A program made the translations under genes and the position numbers. A stretch of DNA of 64,000 nucleotides from Balanoglossus misakiensis. Lineage: Eukaryota; Hemichordata. Of the stretch, positions 13,098 through 27,498 are shown piece by piece; position 1 is the stretch's first letter, and every line of letters starts with the position of its first letter. Where the stretch lies: contig CM082583.2 of NCBI GenBank assembly GCA_040954595.2, positions 9,734,001-9,798,000 on the forward strand, read 5' to 3'. The notes under the pieces were generated by a model, which did no database searches, was not told the origin of the DNA, and was given only the letters and a program-made list of their open reading frames with translations.

Positions 13098-14002
13098 GGC
13101 TCACCTGTAACACCTGCTTAACACATTAATTATGTGCATACCTAATTCCGGGCTAATTAATAGGGCTAGAGGTTTCGTTCTTGTGGGACATGGACCAGTA
13201 TAGGGTCAAAATTTCTTGCCCAAATTTTGGGTGACCTCAGGTGACCTTTGACCTACTTTCCTATATCTGGGCATCCAGAGCAGGTACAGACTTGGCGTTT
13301 GGAGGGTTGGGACTAAAATTGAAAAGCCAGAATATGGGTCACCGTGACACCTGCATATCTCATTAATTATGTGCATACCTAATTCCAGGCTAACCAATAG
13401 GGCTATAGGTTTGGTTTTTGTTGAACATGGACCAGTATAGGGTCAAAATTTCTTGCCCAAATTTTGCATGACCTCAGGTGACCTTTGACCTACTTTTCCA
13501 TATCTTGGCATCCAGAGCAGATACAGACTTGGAGTTTGGAGGATTGGCACTAAAATTGAGAAGCCAAAATTGGGGGGTCACCTGTGACACCTGCATATCT
13601 CATTAATTATGTGCATACCTAATTACAGGCTAACCAATAAGGCTATAGGTTTGGTTTTTGTTGAACATGGACCAGTATAGGGTCAAAATTTCTTGCCCAA
13701 ATTTTGCATGACCTCAGGTGACCTTTGACCTACTTTATCATATCTTGGCATCCAGAGCAGATACCGACTTCGCGTTTGGAGGTTTGGGACTAAAATTGAA
13801 AAGCCAAAATATGGGTCACCTGTGACACCTGCATATCTCATTAATTATGTGCATACCTAATTACAGGCTAACCAATAGGGCTATAGGTTTGTTTTTTGTT
13901 CAACATGGACCAGTATAGGGTCAAAAATTTCTTGTCCAAATTTTGCATGACCTCAGGTGACCTTTGACCTACTTTTCCATATCTTGGCATCCAGAGCAGA
14001 TA
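13098..14002. repeat. tandem repeat, about 239-bp unit, 3.8 copies, each with nuclear-receptor half-sites
   Basis: Four copies of a roughly 239-bp unit are recognisable by the recurring gtgcatacctaatt, gaccagtatagggtcaaaa and tggcatccagagcag. Copies 2 to 4 are nearly identical and copy 1 is more diverged. Each unit carries three perfect TGACCT half-sites spaced 4 and then 1 bases apart, at 13232-13254, 13469-13491, 13709-13731 and 13948-13970. On the minus strand these read as AGGTCA direct repeats: a perfect DR1 followed by a DR4. No coding frame runs through the array. Confidence 0.9.
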
Positions 14003-17000
14003 TGCTTATTGCTATGTTGGTATGCGCTATGTCCTCAAATGGGACCACAGTGTCCTTGACGCTATTTTTTTTCTCTTCAAGGCGTACAGGTTTTATGAAA
14101 GGGAAGTTTTGTAGGAGTCAGAACGAAATAGGGCAGTCGTTCACCTTGTAAGAGAGAAGGCGGGGGAGCTTTGCGTAGGAAGAGCGAGAGCGGTGAATTT
14201 GTTCGTCTTACCCGGGCAATGAACTAATCATGAAGTAGGTGACGAGTGTGGCAGCTACAACACATTACTCTGAGAGGGCAAGCATTTTCATCAATGGTTG
14301 TGTGATCGCAAAATAATTTTTATGAGCCTGTCTGTACATGTATTTTGAATTGTGGTCATGTTTCTTTTATTTTATCTCCGTACAATAATTTGTTCGCATT
14401 CTCATAGGGCACATAGAAATTTATGTAAAATGGCTTTGCTTGTACCTCACCAATAGTGAAGTAGAAGATTTGTCGGTCAGGTCAGCTGTCTGTTATAATG
14501 TTTCAAATGCCAGGACACTGAGGACTGAGGCTTGACTTTCAAATTCCAGTAGGGGATCATCATTCTCAGCACAGTCCCTACTGTGTTCACAGCTTGCTGG
14601 AAGGATTTGGGGGTTTGATGTTGGAATTTGGACAATTTGGCATTGTCTGTATTCAGTGGCGCCTAATCTTCCTATCCTGTTAGCCTACCGAGTCTTGCAG
14701 TGATTGTTTGTAACACAAAACTGACATATTCCATCCTTTGTCTTGACAGACAGGATAAAAATCCCTTTTGTTGGACTTCATAGAATTCTTTGTTAATCTG
14801 ACCTCCAGAGGCAGTACATCGATTGTTTTTTTTACAGAATTAATTCTACAAATCAGTAGAAAGGAAAAAAGTTTCAAAAATATTTTTTCGAAACGAGAAT
14901 TCTCCTTTATATTGAAAGGCAGAACAATACAACATCAAAGCAGCTAGGCCAAACAATCACTAAATGCATGCACACAAACTGTCAAAAGTATACACGCGAA
15001 ACATTAAACAGGGATGTGTAATGTGGTAATGTAGATAGGCTGTCTCGGAGCTTCTGTATATCATGATACCCAGACATTTCCTTTTTGTTCCAATCTATTT
15101 TACATCCACAATTTCAATCCAGTGAATCATCATTTTATCGCAGCATTATGAGCCCCCACCTCTGTCACATAACTTTTTATGTCCACAAACCACAACCACT
15201 CCACGATGGAGATAAAATTTTAGTGCCAGTGCACTGCAGACTGTGCAATATCGTGACGAGTCTGGCATGATGTATGATATATCTGACTTTCCACAGGCTC
15301 CTATTCTAGTATCCATTCATTTTTAACCTGGAAGACATACACATAAACGTGTTTTTCAGTCCATTTCTGAAGTATACGCACGAATTTCACCCTCATTGTG
15401 TTCAAAGTGGTTCACACTTGATTGTAATCGAAACTAAACAAATTACCTTAATTATTTGCAGTCATTGTACTGTGGAAATCATTTTATTCCTTGAGAAATT
15501 CTCATGTGACTGGAATCTGATGCTGTGGTTGGCTCATTTGCTTCCTTCTTGCCGTGTCGTTTGCATAAATGAGTGGGCGAGGTCATCCCAAGGACAGTGG
15601 AATGGTGAAGTACTGAATACGTCTTTGTATATGTCCTCAATAAATTAATCAGATTGCAAAATTTGTTAGATTGATTGGTTATATCGAATTGAAGTTTATC
15701 AAGGTAACAACCTCAAAATTGTTGAATAGTGATTGAATTACAAATGTCTATGAAATGGAAGAAGTCAGCATATCTGGGTGTGTGACTGTTACTAGCAGTA
15801 TACATGTACATTTTGATTCTTGGAAATGATTTGGCTCAAATAATGCACCGATCATCATCGAAATTTATGAAAATGCATTGCCTGGTTCGCAGACCTGGTT
15901 TCTTCCTATCAATAGCTCCACCCTATGTTCCGGGAAACACCTCTGGGGCTAACTTGTAATACCTAGTACTTGGTGCAGGGGGGAAAATATTTTCTTCATC
16001 TGGTTTCTTGAAAATGCATGGCTATACTGCAGTCAATCTGTTATTGATCTATGAGTATAGAATGTACCTGAATAAAGTTTTGAATACTTCTTTTTGCCAG
16101 TCATAACATTGTGTTCCTACAACCCAGCGTGAGAATTATAATTGAAAAACCCAGAGGGGTAGCTTTTAGCTCGCTGCTGTTTGAGAAAGTGATTCTCAGT
16201 CCATGCCATGTTTCTTGGAAAAAGAAAAATCCGGGCCTCAGATACTCAGTGGAGCAAGAGACTTCCTGTATTTTTAACCGCATCCGATGCATCCGCGCTT
16301 ACCCGTGTGTCTTCCAAGAAAAGTGCATCGCTGCCACTCCGGAATAATGACATTTGCTTTGCACCTTGGGTGCTTTCGTCGGTGGCTTGTTTGCAGTTGC
16401 TCAAGATTTGCATGCCAGGTACACAGCAACATTTGGTCACATGGCAACGTGAGTCTGGCGTGTACGGTAATAACACTGCCTGAACTACTCTCTTAGCACA
16501 GAGAAACTTATGCATTCCAATTACTACCGTAGCATGCACTTTATCCAAAGAAGTATCAAGCAATATGCAATATCATGTACAATTTTCACATCATCCAATG
16601 TAGTTATCTACTTGTATACCCACTCGCCAATTATTACTAATCGTGATTCAGACCATGTAATTGTATACTTTGTAACTGCAGCCTCACTGACCCCAATATG
16701 ATATCAGCGACACAAACTAGGATCTTTTACTTCTATTTCCAGACTGGCTATGATACGTCTATCACCATATGACATTCTAAATATCACAAGTCTGTCAGAG
16801 CGTCCAATTGTTGATACAAATAACAGCTTCTCTTTTTCTCTGTCATTGTGGTGTTGTCTTTCATATGAATCCCAATTTCGAATTCCATGTAAGAGGCATG
16901 CAAATCGAAAAATGTAATTTCTGAATGATAGGCATTGCGGTTTGTCATGTGATACCGTCTTTTCTGCGCCCGCTTTCTCATGGAAGCAAGGAAGAATAAT

Positions 17001-19720
17001 AATAAATATATCCTTGTTTGAAAATTCATGACGTTATTCTAGCAAGGTCTTTCTACCCTGTAGTCTCAGTGGATGGATTCCATCTGTCCGTCTGTTTATG
17101 ACTGCTTTCTGCCGACGTGCATGAATTGACTTTCAGAGTCTGAACAAGGACAATGCCTGTGCCATGTATGATGTATTGCAATATGATCCAATATGGCTGC
17201 CAGCTGATCTACGTTGTACATGTCTATGTATTGTACATACAATGTACATATACATCTGGCATTTGACGATGCAATCAAACACATTTGTCCTACTTTTGTT
17301 TTGATTCATGCCTGGTTCCGCCGTTTACCCAGACATATCTTATTTTGAAGCCGGAATAAAGGTTAGATGAATATTCAGGAAATCAGAACCACTTTAGATA
17401 AAATTTTATCTCATATAGATTACAGATAAACATGTTCTATTGCAAGAGAAATCAAAGGCTTTCTAATTCTCTTTCCTTAGATTCTGATTGCGTGATTGGT
17501 TGGTAACAGTAATGGGCATTAATAGGTATAGTGATGAAAATTGTCTGAAAGTTAATCTTTTAAATCGGATTTTGTACTGCACGACGGACAAAGATGTGAT
17601 GCTGTATACATGCTCTGTTTCCTACTTCAGTAATTAATCCTTACGTATTTAGTGGCTCAAGATATGTCTCAATTGGAGTATCATCTAAATGGATACATGT
17701 ACATGTATCTAGCACATTATACATTGCGATGAGAAGAGGTATGTGTAAATTTATAATTTAACACTGCCCCATTTGATCAAGAAGCGAACTGTGATGAAAA
17801 ACAGGAGATTGACATTTTCATCTTTGTCTTCAATAGACACAATTATGTACCCAGGTAATTTACAGCTTAATCCGATTTCTCTGATGGTGACATTAATTAT
17901 CCTGTTTGACAATTGACATGCATGTAAAGTGTGGCAGTGTAGCATATAATATAATATCTGGATTGGAATCATCAATCATCAGGTCGTTTCTCTGTAATGA
18001 TGATGACATGGTTTGCTGTTTGTTTTTGTCGACACACGACGTGAAAAAACGAGACAACTTTGATGTACAGTCATTGTGGTTGCATTGTATGAATTGTTTG
18101 TGAGATGCACACAGCAGTTATAGATTTAGATTGGATTATCAGATGTTACAGACTTAGTGTCAAGCTGTTGATGCATACGTGTGCTTGAGTGATGGAAAGG
18201 TTTTGACGAATAACAGTCTTGGCGAGAAATATCTGCCACTTGCAACTGCGAATCAATCAGTAGAAATTGTGTAGGTGTTTGTGTGAGTCTGTGGGTGTTT
18301 GTGTAAAAAATACATGAATTCAGAATTTGTGGAGACAGATCGATTTCTGTTTTCACGTCTACTGCACTCGGTTGTTTTGGAAGTCAAAAGAGATGAGAGC
18401 TGGTTTCCCAGGTATGCTGTTGTTTGTTTTGGAAACGCAGTGTCAATTTGCAGGAGGGAGATGATTGCCAGAACATGTTCATTATTTGCGCTGGGTACAC
18501 TGTTGAGGTCGTGACACATTCATTAGATTACCTGAGCTGTGTAAATGCTCACCTGGTCTGCCTTTGTTGTTTGGGGGGTGAATTATTAATGAATTGCCAA
18601 ATGATTGTGAGCTGCATGTGAAAATTAGCATCTGTTAGTTGGACACAGCCTCTATTTGTCTTGTGTGTGTGTTTTGTTTTGCCCAGACTACATCGATGCA
18701 TGAATTGCTGTGCAAATAGTGTAGTTGTTCTTCTGTAAATTCTATCATTCAGTTATCTTCATTGAATTGATGGCACTAGCTTAGCAATGGTATTAAAAGC
18801 ACATCATTCGAAGCATTATCTACATAGAAATGTTGACGTTGTATGAAACAAGCATTGGAGTCATGTTGTTGTTTGTTGGTTTGTTGTTGTTGTTGTTTTG
18901 GGGGGTATAACAATTGAACTCCCCCATTAACCTACACTGATACACGTATTTGAATGCATGTCCCAGCGCTTCTAGGCAGAAATTGGTAAAATTTTTGAAA
19001 AGTTGAACCTCTTGAGCATTGCATAGTAGCCGAGAGCTGGATGACGGAATTGAAAAGAATGTTTTATGACTGATTGCAAGCACTGTAAGTTCAAGTAGCT
19101 CTTGAGGTCAATCATTATGCATTACAAATACAATCGAGTTGAACAGATTTAGGGGCATTGCATGCGTGTGTAGGTGCTCAGTCATTGGTTTGTGAAGCAT
19201 GCTGCGTTAGGTTCCAATTGTATTTCCGTATGTGATACGTTTGTGCAGTGCAGACTGTGAATTCAAATGTTTTCCTTCAAATTTGCAATCTATATGTTCA
19301 TAGCAATTGATTTGATGGGATTCTGATTTCAACAGTGTTATCATCTTGTTATCTACATCATCATCATTATCATCATGACACCAAGGGAGTATGTTTTAAC
19401 CCTGGAGTCTCTAACTCTGTTGAATTGCTCCAATTGAAGCATCATAATCCTAGATATAATTCTATGGTAGTGGCCAGTGATCTAAACCCAGTGCAAAGAT
19501 GCCATCATCTAGATGCAGCCATGGTTTCCTTCAGCCTATAAGACATCTGTTAGACATCTGTGATAGTCCTTTCCTAAATTTAGAAATGTCAGCTGTATCT
19601 AGTGCAAGACATCTGTCGGACATCTGTGACAGTATTAAAAGACACTGCAAAATGGACTGAAAAGTTGGGAGGAGGAAATGACAGTAGGAAGTCCATGGCA
19701 CTGAGTACCTAAAGCCAAAT

Positions 19721-19906
19721 TACAGTAAAACCTGTCTAAACCGAACCCTGTCTTATCCGGAAAAGTGTCTATTATACCTAACACTTTTTCCAGTTCCTTT
19801 CACATAGAACAGCATGTTAAATGAAAGCTCTATAAACATGACATCTCTGCAAACCGAACAATTTCTTCAGTCCATTTGGCGTCCAGGTTAGACAGGTTTG
19901 ACTGTA
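19721..19906. mobile_element. pogo/Tigger-like MITE
   Basis: A 186-bp element bounded by TACAGTAAAACCTGTCTAA and its inverted complement (ttagacaggtttgactgta), with one mismatch in 19. It shows TA-CAGT ends, a typical Tc1/mariner-pogo boundary, and an internal tatccgg near the left end. It is non-coding. Confidence 0.7.
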
Positions 19907-21866
19907 ACCAGCTCAGCTGCTTACAGAGTGGAAATTGAAACAGAAAATCAAAGGTTTATATTTGCAACCAGTATTTTAGGTCAGGCCTGATTTGACATGT
20001 GGGTGTTACATGTTCAGAATACTAAACACAGTACAGTTGCCAGGAAATCAATAGGGAATGACGTATTCTCCAACCTTGTTTGGTAATCATGGAGTTTATT
20101 TTATGAAGGACTCAGTGAAGTGAAATTTATTGCTAAGATTTTTACATTAATTTAAATTGCAAGAGTTGCAATCTCCAATGAATATCTCCAAAACATTTGT
20201 TTGTTTCGAATGCGTAGCTATTACCTAAATTCAGCTGGTTTTTCTCATCAATTAATTCCACTCGGAAACTTAAGAAACCATAATTGAGAATCCATTGCTA
20301 GTGTGGCTGAAATACTAACTATGGAGTGAAATTGAAATTTCATTTTGCTCAGATTCAGAGAAGAGCATCTTTGGGCATTGATGAGTATTGCCCGAAGGTT
20401 GAAGAACGACAGACAGATCACATGACTAATCTCTGCCGTCTCTCCACAAAACCGCGGACCTATGCAAATACAACTATTGTGTTTGCCTCTGCTTCTGAAG
20501 ATAACATTGAACATTTGCCACAGGGAACGAGGGGTCTAATCATTGGCAGAGTGCCGGTTTTGCCATTTCCCTTCCGGAACCCTTTTCCCGGAATCATATA
20601 TACAAAAATATCTAGATGCTCCATGTGCATCACAAACACATAATCTAAAAGTCTGCATCGTGCTTTGACTGCTGATATAAATTTAGAAACAAGGTTTTTT
20701 GGATGCGAGAGAATATTGGCTTCACTGCAAAAGTGATGATTTAATAGGAGTATTAAGAGCCTCTATTCTTTTGTCTGTGTTCAGCTCTCCATGGAAGGTC
20801 ATGTGGCAATCTCAAGTATTGTCGAATTCTGTTCAATTTTGCCATATTGTGCTTTGTCCACATTTGATCAGTTTCACAACGCAGTCAAAGTGATACCAGC
20901 TTGCTTTTGTAATTCATTTTCCGTGAAATATTGAATGCTTTCATTTTTTTTTGTGACGGTTCCTCAGTTCTGCCATCAAAATTCAACATAATCTTACATT
21001 TGATAGTATCATTACAGTTCCCTCTTCCTTTTATGAATAGCCCCGATACAAAAGGGCTTTCATCAAATTTTAATGGAAGTTGTAAAAATAGCTTTTTTAC
21101 TTCTCTCATCCACAATAACTTTTCCCAACCGAAATAAAATCATCATATATCAAATCACACCACAAAAGCACAATTCGATGTGCTTTCTATTCGCTGTGAC
21201 GAGCGATGAGTGATAGTTCCCATATGGTGCAACAAGTACACAGACTTTGTAAACATTCATTTTCTGACTTGACATACATTCTGTCTTTTCCAGGGGTTTT
21301 TTTTTGCAATCATTCAGTTTAGTTGCATAGGACAGTGTAATGGATTTAGGTTTCATTAAGGGCCGAGATGCTAGTTGTTCGCATTTCGATGACAGCAGTA
21401 CAACAAGATTGAGCTGATGGCACTGGCTTAGCAATGATAGTAATAGCACATCATTCACTGATAATCCAATACTGATAATGCACTTCAAATGTACCGTAAC
21501 TTCACAGTCCTCTAGTTGCTAATCTTCCACCGTGACTTCTAGCGTACGTAGCCCATTAGCAATCACCTTGTACGTGTTATTCCTGGGGGAAAAGGGGGGT
21601 CCGTAAGGGATCTGGCTTTCATTGCCTGCCGGGGTGGCTTTTACACCGAGTGCACCCTATCAAGTTAATTGGAAAAGCAGCTGCCATTAAAGGTGTCAAT
21701 AACTACCCTGCATGCAGTAGCACCATTGCTTCTCTGACACACGCACATGTGTGTGGCTGAGCTTGAAGGTGACCTTGACTGATGGCCCTAAACGGAATGG
21801 CAGTGATCTGTCAGATCATTACTGAGACAACTAAAGCCACAAGCACACAAAGCACCCAATACTACG

Positions 21867-21955
21867 TACACTGAAACCTGTCTAAACCGAACCCTGCCTA
21901 GTTTTGAAACCTGTCTGTATTAAACGTCTTTTCCAGTGCGTTTGATAACAAGGGA
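21867..21955. mobile_element. truncated copy of the 19721 MITE
   Basis: TACACTGAAACCTGTCTAAACC followed by gaaccctgcc and a cttttccagtgcgtttgat segment parallels the left half of the 186-bp element. The right terminal repeat is missing. Confidence 0.5.
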
Positions 21956-22535
21956 CGCCATTTTGAATAAACGTATACATGTATTAACCCCAGACACCTC
22001 AAACCACACAGAAAAAAGTCATGTACATTACATATAAAGGACAGTGCTATAAAAACTAATTTTTCTGAGAGAGGTGGACATGCTAGCTGAGCATAAAATA
22101 TATGAAAGAACAGTAATAATGGTTTATTTTTGTCAAGAGATCGAAAGTAATAATACCAATGATAAATCATGATGACAGTTTAATGGGTTTCATTCACCAT
22201 TAAAATTACAGGCTATAATTAAATGCTTTAATTGCCACAGAAATTGAAAATTACACTTGGTAATAAAGTTTATAAATGATAATTGCTAATAGTTGGGGAT
22301 AAATTGGAAGTGCAGGTAGCGGCATGTTAAATTAGAGTTGTGGAAGTCTGAGGCTTTTTGTTAGTTCTTCCCTGAAAAATAATTACCAGTATGTGTGATT
22401 GCAACAAAGCTGGTCGTTTGAAATATAATATATATTATCAACATGACCTCTATGTACCCGGTAGCTCCCTGATCTAATCATCAATTCTTGTAAGATTCTC
22501 AACTGATGTATTATTTTTGCTTTGGACTCTTTCAG

Positions 22536-23107
22536 TGGCTGAGGCTGGAGCAGGCTTTGACTCCAAAGGCATGGGGCTGAGGGCCCAGAAGAAAATCTTG
22601 GGGAAAATGGCGTCGAAGAGGATGGCAAAAGTCTTCATCGACGACCTGACGGGCGAACTACTGGATCACACCTACAGAATCACCAAAGAATACACGGGGA
22701 ACAAGAAGGAGGCGGACAAGATCTTGCGAGACATTATCAAGATTGTGATCAAAATCGGCATCCTCTACCGGAATGATCAGTTTAATAAAGATGAACTTAT
22801 TCTGGCAGAGAGGTTCCGCAAAAAATTCCGGTCGACCATCATGTCGATCATCAGCTTCTACGAGGTAGATTACAGCTTTGACAGGAACTACCTGGTCAGA
22901 TCGCTGAACGAATGCCGCGGAATGCTTCAAAACTTAATAGACCGTCACCTTACGGACAAGTCCCATGGCAGGGTCAGCCATGTTTTCAACTTCTTTTCAG
23001 ACGAGGAGTTTTTGGACACACTGTTTGAGTCGGACAGTAAATTGCGCTTGCATCTTGTGCGGGTCATTGACGTGCTCAACAGAATGATTGACGAGGGCAG
23101 TATTTAG
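22536..23107 (+). CDS. TNFAIP8: TNFAIP8/TIPE family protein, main coding exon
   Basis: One exon after acceptor tctttcag encodes nearly the whole protein and stops at TAG 23105-23107. TIPE proteins form an all-helical TH fold with a hydrophobic cavity that binds phosphoinositides and related lipids; they act in inflammation, apoptosis and leukocyte migration. Family landmarks are AQKKILGKMASK near the start, IDDLTGELLDHTYRITKEYT, IKIGILYRNDQFN, DYSFDRNYL, LNECRGMLQNLI and KSHGRVSHVFNFFSDEEFL. The exon opens with two bases TG, so a preceding exon ending in A would create ATG and a 190-residue product; human family members have 184-198. An in-frame ATG at 22571 is the alternative start. Orthology is to the family before vertebrate duplication into TNFAIP8 and TNFAIP8L1-3. 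Confidence 0.93.
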
Positions 23108-26100
23108 CACAATTATACGAGGATTTTTTTATGAGAATATGCATAATTATGTTTACCTAGAGAAGGAGACCTGTTTGGAATTTCCGTGTAAATTTATGCT
23201 GTACATACAGTAGACACAGATTCAGAAATGAGTAATGACTGTAAAAATCAATTTTCAAAGAACAAAATAATGAGAAAGCTGTTTTTCTTGTGTACCTGTC
23301 TGTCGTATCTTGAAGTCAAGGTTTCAGTTTCGTTAGATCACTGAGCTGTGTGTGAGCTTAATTTTCAGCTCTTGTTCACATATATGAGCTGATGTGGTAC
23401 TATGTCTGTTTGTCCATCCATCTGTCTGTTACCACAATATCTCGAGAACGGCTGAACAGACTGATGAACATTTGCTGGGTGCGGCTTGCATTTCATAATT
23501 GTTGTCCATGGAGGGCACAATAACAGTATTGGCATATAACCAGAATGACTGCACCAAATTTCCTGAATATTAATTTGTGCATATTTAATGAACTTTTGTA
23601 ATATGAGTGATATATTTCTGAATTTGCTGAAACATGACGCAGATATTGATTTCTCAGCAGACTGACTCCTGTGAGACAACTAATTTGCCTATTTAATCAA
23701 TTTGTGCAATAATTCCTGTAAATTCAGAGTTACTGCACATGGTTTAATTAAACCTACTCAAGATGCTGTTTATACATGTATAGTCAGGACTGGACTGGGT
23801 GAGTTTCATGAAAACATATTCAGTCTTCAATATCAAACCACATGAGCATATTCAATTCGCGTTTTGGAGACCATCCACAGAGGTTGTGGAAACGCTAGTC
23901 ATATTCAGACAAGTGTAATTTTGTAACACTCAGTTTATGTTTTTTTGAGTGGAAAACCAGTGTGAAGTGGTCGAGGATTTGTGTGCCAGCTTTTTACAAT
24001 TCACAAGCAGCGATAACACCTACAAGTACCATGATTACTGCTGTAAGCATGATAGTGGTTTCCAAAGATGCATTTTGCTCAGTGTAGAATCCTGGACGCT
24101 GATTGGAGAAGAGAAATAACAATATGCAAACACAGTTGAATTGAATTTTACGAATGCTGACTGTTTCTGCTTTGAAAAGAGCCTTGGGACATCAGATTGG
24201 AACCCAACACTGTCCTATTAGACTACTAACACAGGATTCTTTTCTGTATACCATTACTGAACAAACCAAATTATTCACATTGTACACAAGATTGTTTTGT
24301 AGTTTGGCTTTGAAGGTGAGCCTGTTCCTATATGACTTTTTGTCAATGTCTGATTTTTGTTGTAAAATAGACAATACAAAGTTTCACTGCCTCACGACAA
24401 ACCCATTATTTTCACAAACACTTTATTGACTTTGATTTCAGCAGGTTAAGTACATGTAAGCTATCACTAAACAGCGTGCCATTCTGTAGCCTCATTCACA
24501 TGAACCCTAGATCATTCCGTTTTCTCTTTTTTTTTTTAAATGACACATTCACTTAGTGTGGATATATACACTGATGTATATTTATTGTGGTGGTATCATA
24601 TAGATACTGGTATTTACATTGGAGCTAAGTGTGCCGGTGCATTTAATTCAACCATTAAGCTTTAAATAATTAAAATTATAGTTTTCCCCCCATTATATTA
24701 AACAATATTGATGGCGAGTACTTAATTATCTTGTTTTCTGTCTCTGTGATCATGTCAAATACAAATTGAATACGGCATAAAAGAGTTGATTAAAATTATG
24801 AACAGTAATGTTCACTTTCTATTTGTTTTCTGAGGATACACGTCGGTAATTGTTGAAAGTACACCAGCGATGGCTAATTTCACCCCTGTCGTGTGATATA
24901 AGCCAGATGCTTTCAGTGGAGAGGTCAGACCTATTTACAGCAAGGTTGGGGGATGGAAGGGTGTGAGGTTATTTTGTCCGTGCATGCTGTGAAGCTAACA
25001 CAGTTACTGGACATTTGTTACAAACAGTATTTGGAGGAAAGGCTGCACCTCAGGGAGATGTCGTTTTTTGACAACAATCCTTTCTTCATTTGCAATATGC
25101 CAGTTGGTAAAAAGAAACAATTACAAAATGTATGTGTTTTGCATTCTGAGGTGCATATTATTATAATATCCGTCGAAATGTTCATTGTCTGCCTATGCTT
25201 CACATATAAAAGGTATCCTAAATGATAGAGGAGGCTTCTGACATATTCAGATCACTCAGACGAATAATAAATATTATGACTTGTTTTTTAATAATAAATA
25301 ACTAATAAAAACTGTTCAGCCATAGTGTATCAATTTAAATGCTAGTGGCAAACTTTTCATAGATATACTACACAATCGAAAAACAATTTGAGGGAAAAAA
25401 TCCCAGTCTGACATATATTATCACTCCAAGCGTCCAAACCATGTTACAAGAATATGTAGCTGAACACATAACAAAAACAAGAGTTGTCCTAGAAATCTGA
25501 GGCCACAGTATTAAAACAATCACCTCTGAAAAAAGCCGAAAACCATCTGCACAGTACAGCTTCCAATGCCTGCCGCAAGTCTTCGTTGCATGCAAACTCA
25601 CCCATGTTTAAAAACCAAGATATGTTTTGACTTGTAAATATGTGTTTCTAAATATACTTTTCATTGTGCAATGTCCATGTCTTTACATATTTTATGATAT
25701 AAGTAGGATACGAATGTCCCTTCAAACACGTACAAGCTCTGAACCAAGCTTAATTCTCATTCAGGTATAAACATATTTTAGTAACACCGATCGGACACCA
25801 TGTGTCCATTTTCCCACGCGTTATTTTCAAGCACGGTTTATAGATTCGAGAAGGGTTGACCCAACATCTTGAAGTTCAGTCATTCTTGTGAAAAATATTT
25901 CATGTGCCTTGTGACAAAAAGACGTAACTAAACACCACCCCTGTCTAGACTACTTGATTAATGGTAATGAGCGTAATATTGATTGAAAGTCTGACATCTG
26001 TAACCAAGCGAGTTCTGAACTTTCAAAATAAAGGCTGAATCCAATGCAGAACAATCCAGTCATAAACAGGCAATATCTTTTAAAAGCAAACCTTTGGTCC

Positions 26101-27498
26101 ACAGTTAGGAATATAAATTAGAATAAATATCCAATTTAAGAATAACTCAATATGAAATTGCATAAAGGCTGTTGTGTTAATTTTTAGTGTTAAAATTCAG
26201 TGATTTTTGAATTATGTTATGAGAATTAATTAACCTTGAACAAAAACTGTGCCACAGACTTTGATAGTCTTAGTCTTGCGGTTTCATGGTTGTGTTGCGA
26301 ACTAATCTCATCATTTCTAGCCCAGACTATAATATTCAGAAACTTGCAGCCTAGGTGAACTGAACGCCAAAAGGCTAATACAATTGACAATTTGATAATA
26401 ATATATTAATTGTATTATTTTTTTGCTTTACTGATAGTTGGATTGCAATTATTATTTGAATTATTGATTTGTGTAAAATACATTTGATTCTCAATGTAAC
26501 TTTTCTTATCTATACACATGTCCACTGGTGCTATGTTTTTGTAGATAAAAGCAGTCTTCAAGTTTATTTTCAAGTCTCGTGCCTGTTTTGCTATGTAAAT
26601 GTTCGACTTTATCACATAAAACAGTGTATTTGGACCAAACAATGATGGTGAAGGGGTGTGATCAATTCACTGGTCCCTGTAATCAATGTTGAAGAGTTAA
26701 AACCTCATCCCTTGGACACTTTACCTTGTCACCAATTTGCAGACAGTTTGGATCACCATGACAACATATTTATCACAGTTTATAATGTGAAGGAGGTACC
26801 AGTAACTTGAGAACCCTCTGCTCGGTAGGAAGAAAACCAATGCAATTCTATGAAGATGAAGAGCAATGACTTGTATTTTTGTACCATTACATTATAGTAC
26901 ATTGTATAATTAATCTTCTTGGTTTTTTTCCCCTTTTTTCCCCAAACTGTGTCATATGTCAGTGTATGTGTATTGGAATCGTCTTAAGTCATCTGTCTTT
27001 GCTATTTTCTATTGAAACAGAGATTTTAGATTACTATTGCATCCCCTACTGATAGTATCAATTTACCGAGTTCTATCTTTACTTCAGATAGTATCAAGAG
27101 AAATGGCATTGTTATACCAAAATAAACTCCTGTAATCTTCCGTTCTAAGTGTATGCTGGTGGTATCTCTTTCCTTGTGTGTGTGCGATATGTTGAGAAAG
27201 AAACGGATGCTAAAATTAATGTATGTTATATATCACATCAAGGGATGAATGATTGATCAGTTGGTGTTATTTGGAGGAGCATGCAGTCTCGATGACCTCT
27301 GTCATGCAGTGGATGTGGTCATACAAGAGATGTCATTTTCTGTCTTATGATATACTCAATTCACAATCACTGGAACAATTTCACTACCCTGGCTGTTGAT
27401 TTCATGTGAGGGTTTGCTGTGAACAGCGCCCTCAACGATGCCCAAGATGTCAACCAACCAGTAAAATGTGAGGGAAGAAACAATTTAAAGTACGGGGG

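Larger units (their letters stand above)
4388..22535. other. about 18 kb without recognisable coding exons (proposed TNFAIP8-like intron 1)
   Basis: ORFs in this span are short, overlap on both strands and match no family I know. Besides the repeats listed separately, two diverged copies of a roughly 90-base repeat end in tgatggcact(a/g)gcttagcaatg at 18768-18809 and 21415-21456. There is also a local duplication of aagacatctgt units at about 19541-19635. If the TIPE first exon is at 4387 the whole span is one intron; otherwise it is intergenic. Confidence 0.5.
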
